Shown here piece by piece: positions 40,937-42,374 of a stretch of 42,374 bases of DNA. Source of the DNA: Candidatus Zixiibacteriota bacterium (GTDB lineage Bacteria > Zixibacteria > MSB-5A5 > GN15 > FEB-12); assembly GCA_028715215.1 (NCBI GenBank), contig JAQUSF010000017.1:1-42374 (forward strand), written 5' to 3'. How positions within the stretch are numbered: the first letter of the stretch is position 1; each line of letters opens with the position of its first letter. The notes beneath the pieces were generated by a model. That model searched no databases, was not told the DNA's origin, and saw nothing but the letters and a program-made list of their open reading frames with translations. The translations under genes were made by a program, and so were the position numbers.

Positions 40937-41278
40937 GGTTCAACCCTTAATAATATATTATTAACGGCCGGAACGCCTTTTTCCATAAGACCCGAACACT
41001 CCGGTGGAGTCGGGGATATTTAAAATTGTATAAAAATTGACTCCCTGCCGGCAGAGACATTAATTGTCATGAATATATTATCGAACCGCGTCGATAATTC
41101 TTAACCGGGGTGGTTTCCAACCGGCTGATAACCCGCAAGGTTTTGCCTCGTAGAGACCCGGTTTTTGAAATATATTTATTGCAATAATTTAGTTTAAATC
41201 TTAGCTTGGTTTATTTATATTTCAGTTGCAATTTGAAACAGTAAGACAACGATAACCGTATGCAAATAAAGGCTGGTT
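40937..41278. other. Divergent intergenic region before the ECF sigma factor
   Basis: 342 bases between the methyltransferase and the sigma factor. The only clear structure is the inverted repeat at 41077-41098. I see no convincing sigma-70 promoter and no gene. Confidence 0.5.
41077..41098. repeat. Perfect 8-bp inverted repeat ATTATCGA/TCGATAAT
   Basis: The arms are separated by six bases (ACCGCG) and lie about 180 bases upstream of the sigma-factor start. No T run follows, so an operator or RNA hairpin is more likely than a terminator. Confidence 0.5.
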
Positions 41279-41842
41279 TTGCAGGACGATGAAGGCATAT
41301 TGATAGCCGGAGCCCTCGACGGTGACCAGAAAGCTTATACGCAACTGGTTACGAAACACCGGATAGCGGTCTTTCATATTATAAATAAAATCGTCAAAAA
41401 TGACGATGTCGCCCGGGATCTGGTTCAGGAAACGTTTATGAAGGCTTTTAACTCGCTGGCTACCTACCGTTCCGAGTATCGGTTTTCCACCTGGTTGTAT
41501 AAAATTGCAGCCAATGCCTCGATTGATTTTCTTCGAAAAAAGCGGATCCAGGCATTATCCCTTGACCAGCCGGTGGAAACCAGGGATGGTACGGTGGAGC
41601 TGGAAGTGGCTGATTATTCCTACAATCCCGAGCGGGACCTGGAACACAAGGAACAGCGTTTCAGTATCGAAGCCGCTATCGCTTCCCTTCCGACCAAATA
41701 TCGCGAAGTCATCGTTTATCGTCATAAAGAGGATAAATCTTACGAAGAAATAGCCGATTTACTGGGTATACCGGTGGGTACGGTAAAAGCCCGAATTTTT
41801 CGAGCCCGGGAGCTTCTTAAAAAGAAACTTAAAAATATTTGA
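41279..41842 (+). CDS. ECF-family RNA polymerase sigma factor
   Basis: 187 aa from TTG 41279, behind AAAGG. Sigma region 2 spans about residues 20-90 (AYTQLVTKHRIAVFHIINKIVKNDDVARDLVQETFMKAFNSLATYRSEYRFSTWLYKIAANASIDFLRKKR). A linker follows, and region 4 covers about 128-185 (SIEAAIASLPTKYREVIVYRHKEDKSYEEIADLLGIPVGTVKARIFRARELLKKKL). It would direct RNA polymerase to envelope or stress promoters. No anti-sigma gene follows directly; the next gene, 28 nt on, encodes an exported DUF4097-like protein, so cell-surface sensing is plausible. Confidence 0.92.
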   Translation: MQDDEGILIAGALDGDQKAYTQLVTKHRIAVFHIINKIVKNDDVARDLVQETFMKAFNSLATYRSEYRFSTWLYKIAANASIDFLRKKRIQALSLDQPVETRDGTVELEVADYSYNPERDLEHKEQRFSIEAAIASLPTKYREVIVYRHKEDKSYEEIADLLGIPVGTVKARIFRARELLKKKLKNI

Positions 41843-41870
41843 GCGCCGGGCGGTTGGTTGGAGTCTTGAC

Positions 41871-42374
41871 ATGTTAAGATTGCTGATAGAAAAAACATTG
41901 ATTTTATGCCTTTTTTTCCTTTTGGCGGTTTCTGGTTCCGCTAAGGAATACCGCTTTGATTTTCAAAGAATTATCGAGGTCGGCGACCGGCTGGAACTGG
42001 AGTTGAATTATGTTAACGGAAAAGTGGACATAATAGGCAGTGACACCAATCGCCTGATTATTGAGGCGGTAAAGAAAGTCCAAGCTACGGATATGGATGA
42101 AGCGGCTCAGGTGGCGGACCATATTGAACTGAAAATAAAACAAACGGGCGACCGGGTGACCGTTAATACCAACTACCTTCGCATGACCGACCGCAGCCCG
42201 TCGTTCTGGAAAAAAATCCTGGGAGCCGGCGGTTCCAATTCTTATGGCAGTGTCGATTTTGTCATCACCGTTCCGCATAATTGCCGGGTCTCGGTCAGTA
42301 ATACCTCCGGGAAGGTTAAAGCCGGCTATCTCCGGGGGGATATCAGTATTCACAGCTCGGCTGCGGATATAGAA
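41871..42374 (+). CDS. Exported DUF4097-like (adhesin-type beta) protein, 3' partial
   Basis: Not in the ORF track because it has no stop inside the window. ATG 41871 follows TTGGAG and opens 168 codons to the end. The protein begins with a signal peptide (MLRLLIEKTLILCLFFLLAVSGSA), then EYRFDFQRIIEVGDRLELELNYVNGKVDIIGSDTNRLIIEAVKKVQ, and later DFVITVPHNCRVSVSNTSGKVKAGYLRGDISIHSSAADIE. The 'V-x-N-x-x-G-x-V-x-I' repeating beta ladder is the DUF4097/DUF4098 putative-adhesin pattern. These often accompany ECF sigma/anti-sigma systems. Probably co-transcribed with the sigma factor (28-nt gap). Confidence 0.8.
   Translation, partial: MLRLLIEKTLILCLFFLLAVSGSAKEYRFDFQRIIEVGDRLELELNYVNGKVDIIGSDTNRLIIEAVKKVQATDMDEAAQVADHIELKIKQTGDRVTVNTNYLRMTDRSPSFWKKILGAGGSNSYGSVDFVITVPHNCRVSVSNTSGKVKAGYLRGDISIHSSAADIE

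Noticed and set aside
40250-41023. 257-aa plus-strand ORF
   Set aside because: Antisense to the methyltransferase, which carries the SAM motifs.
1-42374. tRNA or rRNA genes
   Set aside because: No T-loop GTTCRANNC with matching stems or rRNA-like stretch was recognised in the intergenic regions.

Overview
The window reads as a chromosomal segment of a Gram-negative bacterium of the FCB-type candidate phyla, most likely close to Zixibacteria. This is an inference. It rests on a C-terminal 'EQNYPNPFNP' secretion-sorting domain, on two exported proteins with the dockerin-like 'DISDITRLI..LYL' repeat that I associate with that lineage, on outer-membrane-type proteins, and on frequent TTG starts behind strong GGAGG ribosome binding sites. 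No rRNA, tRNA, CRISPR array, transposase or integrase was seen.

Layout. 1-1.8 kb: the end of a large secreted protein with near-identical 69-bp thrombospondin-type-3 repeats, closed by a strong terminator. 1.9-6.0 kb: a YeiH-family exporter with a 50-aa coupled membrane peptide, a response regulator with a degenerate receiver, and a divergent ArsB/SLC13-type permease. A perfect GTGA-N6-TCAC palindrome lies in front of the exporter. 6.2-8.4 kb: a lone HNH nuclease, an exported dockerin/propeller protein and a doubtful ORF. 8.6-12.1 kb: folP, cdaA and lepA. 12.2-15.5 kb: an AT-rich restriction-modification-like island lying between lepA and lepB. It holds a Dam-like methylase, a ParB-like small protein, an unrecognised 182-aa protein, a MutH-like nuclease and a second methyltransferase. 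15.6-17.5 kb: lepB and hemW. 17.6-21.2 kb: a 1181-aa secreted protein behind a consensus sigma-70 promoter. 21.5-22.6 kb: three small proteins.

22.7-30.1 kb is an anaerobic redox locus: a Crp/Fnr regulator, an FNR-like box, a ferredoxin, a NapH-like polyferredoxin, a DUF438/hemerythrin/PAS protein, a DUF1858/DUF2249 protein, an octaheme HAO-family cytochrome and a NapC/NirT-type membrane multiheme cytochrome. The most economical reading is quinol-linked reduction of nitrite, hydroxylamine or another N-oxide, with NO or oxygen sensing or protection. 30.3-36.3 kb is a tight operon: a flotillin-like protein, an aspartate aminotransferase fused to a PEPCK-like domain with a ruined P-loop, nucleoside diphosphate kinase, and a divergent PEPCK with an intact P-loop. 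Together these suggest an aspartate to oxaloacetate to PEP route. 36.6-42.4 kb: a TPR protein, cysteine synthase, an outer-membrane-like protein, a methyltransferase, an ECF sigma factor and the start of a DUF4097-like protein that runs off the end.

The best candidates for something undescribed are the five-gene island with its two unexplained accessory proteins and unusual nuclease active site, and the aminotransferase/pseudo-PEPCK fusion paired with a PEPCK. All reading is by eye; no similarity search was run.
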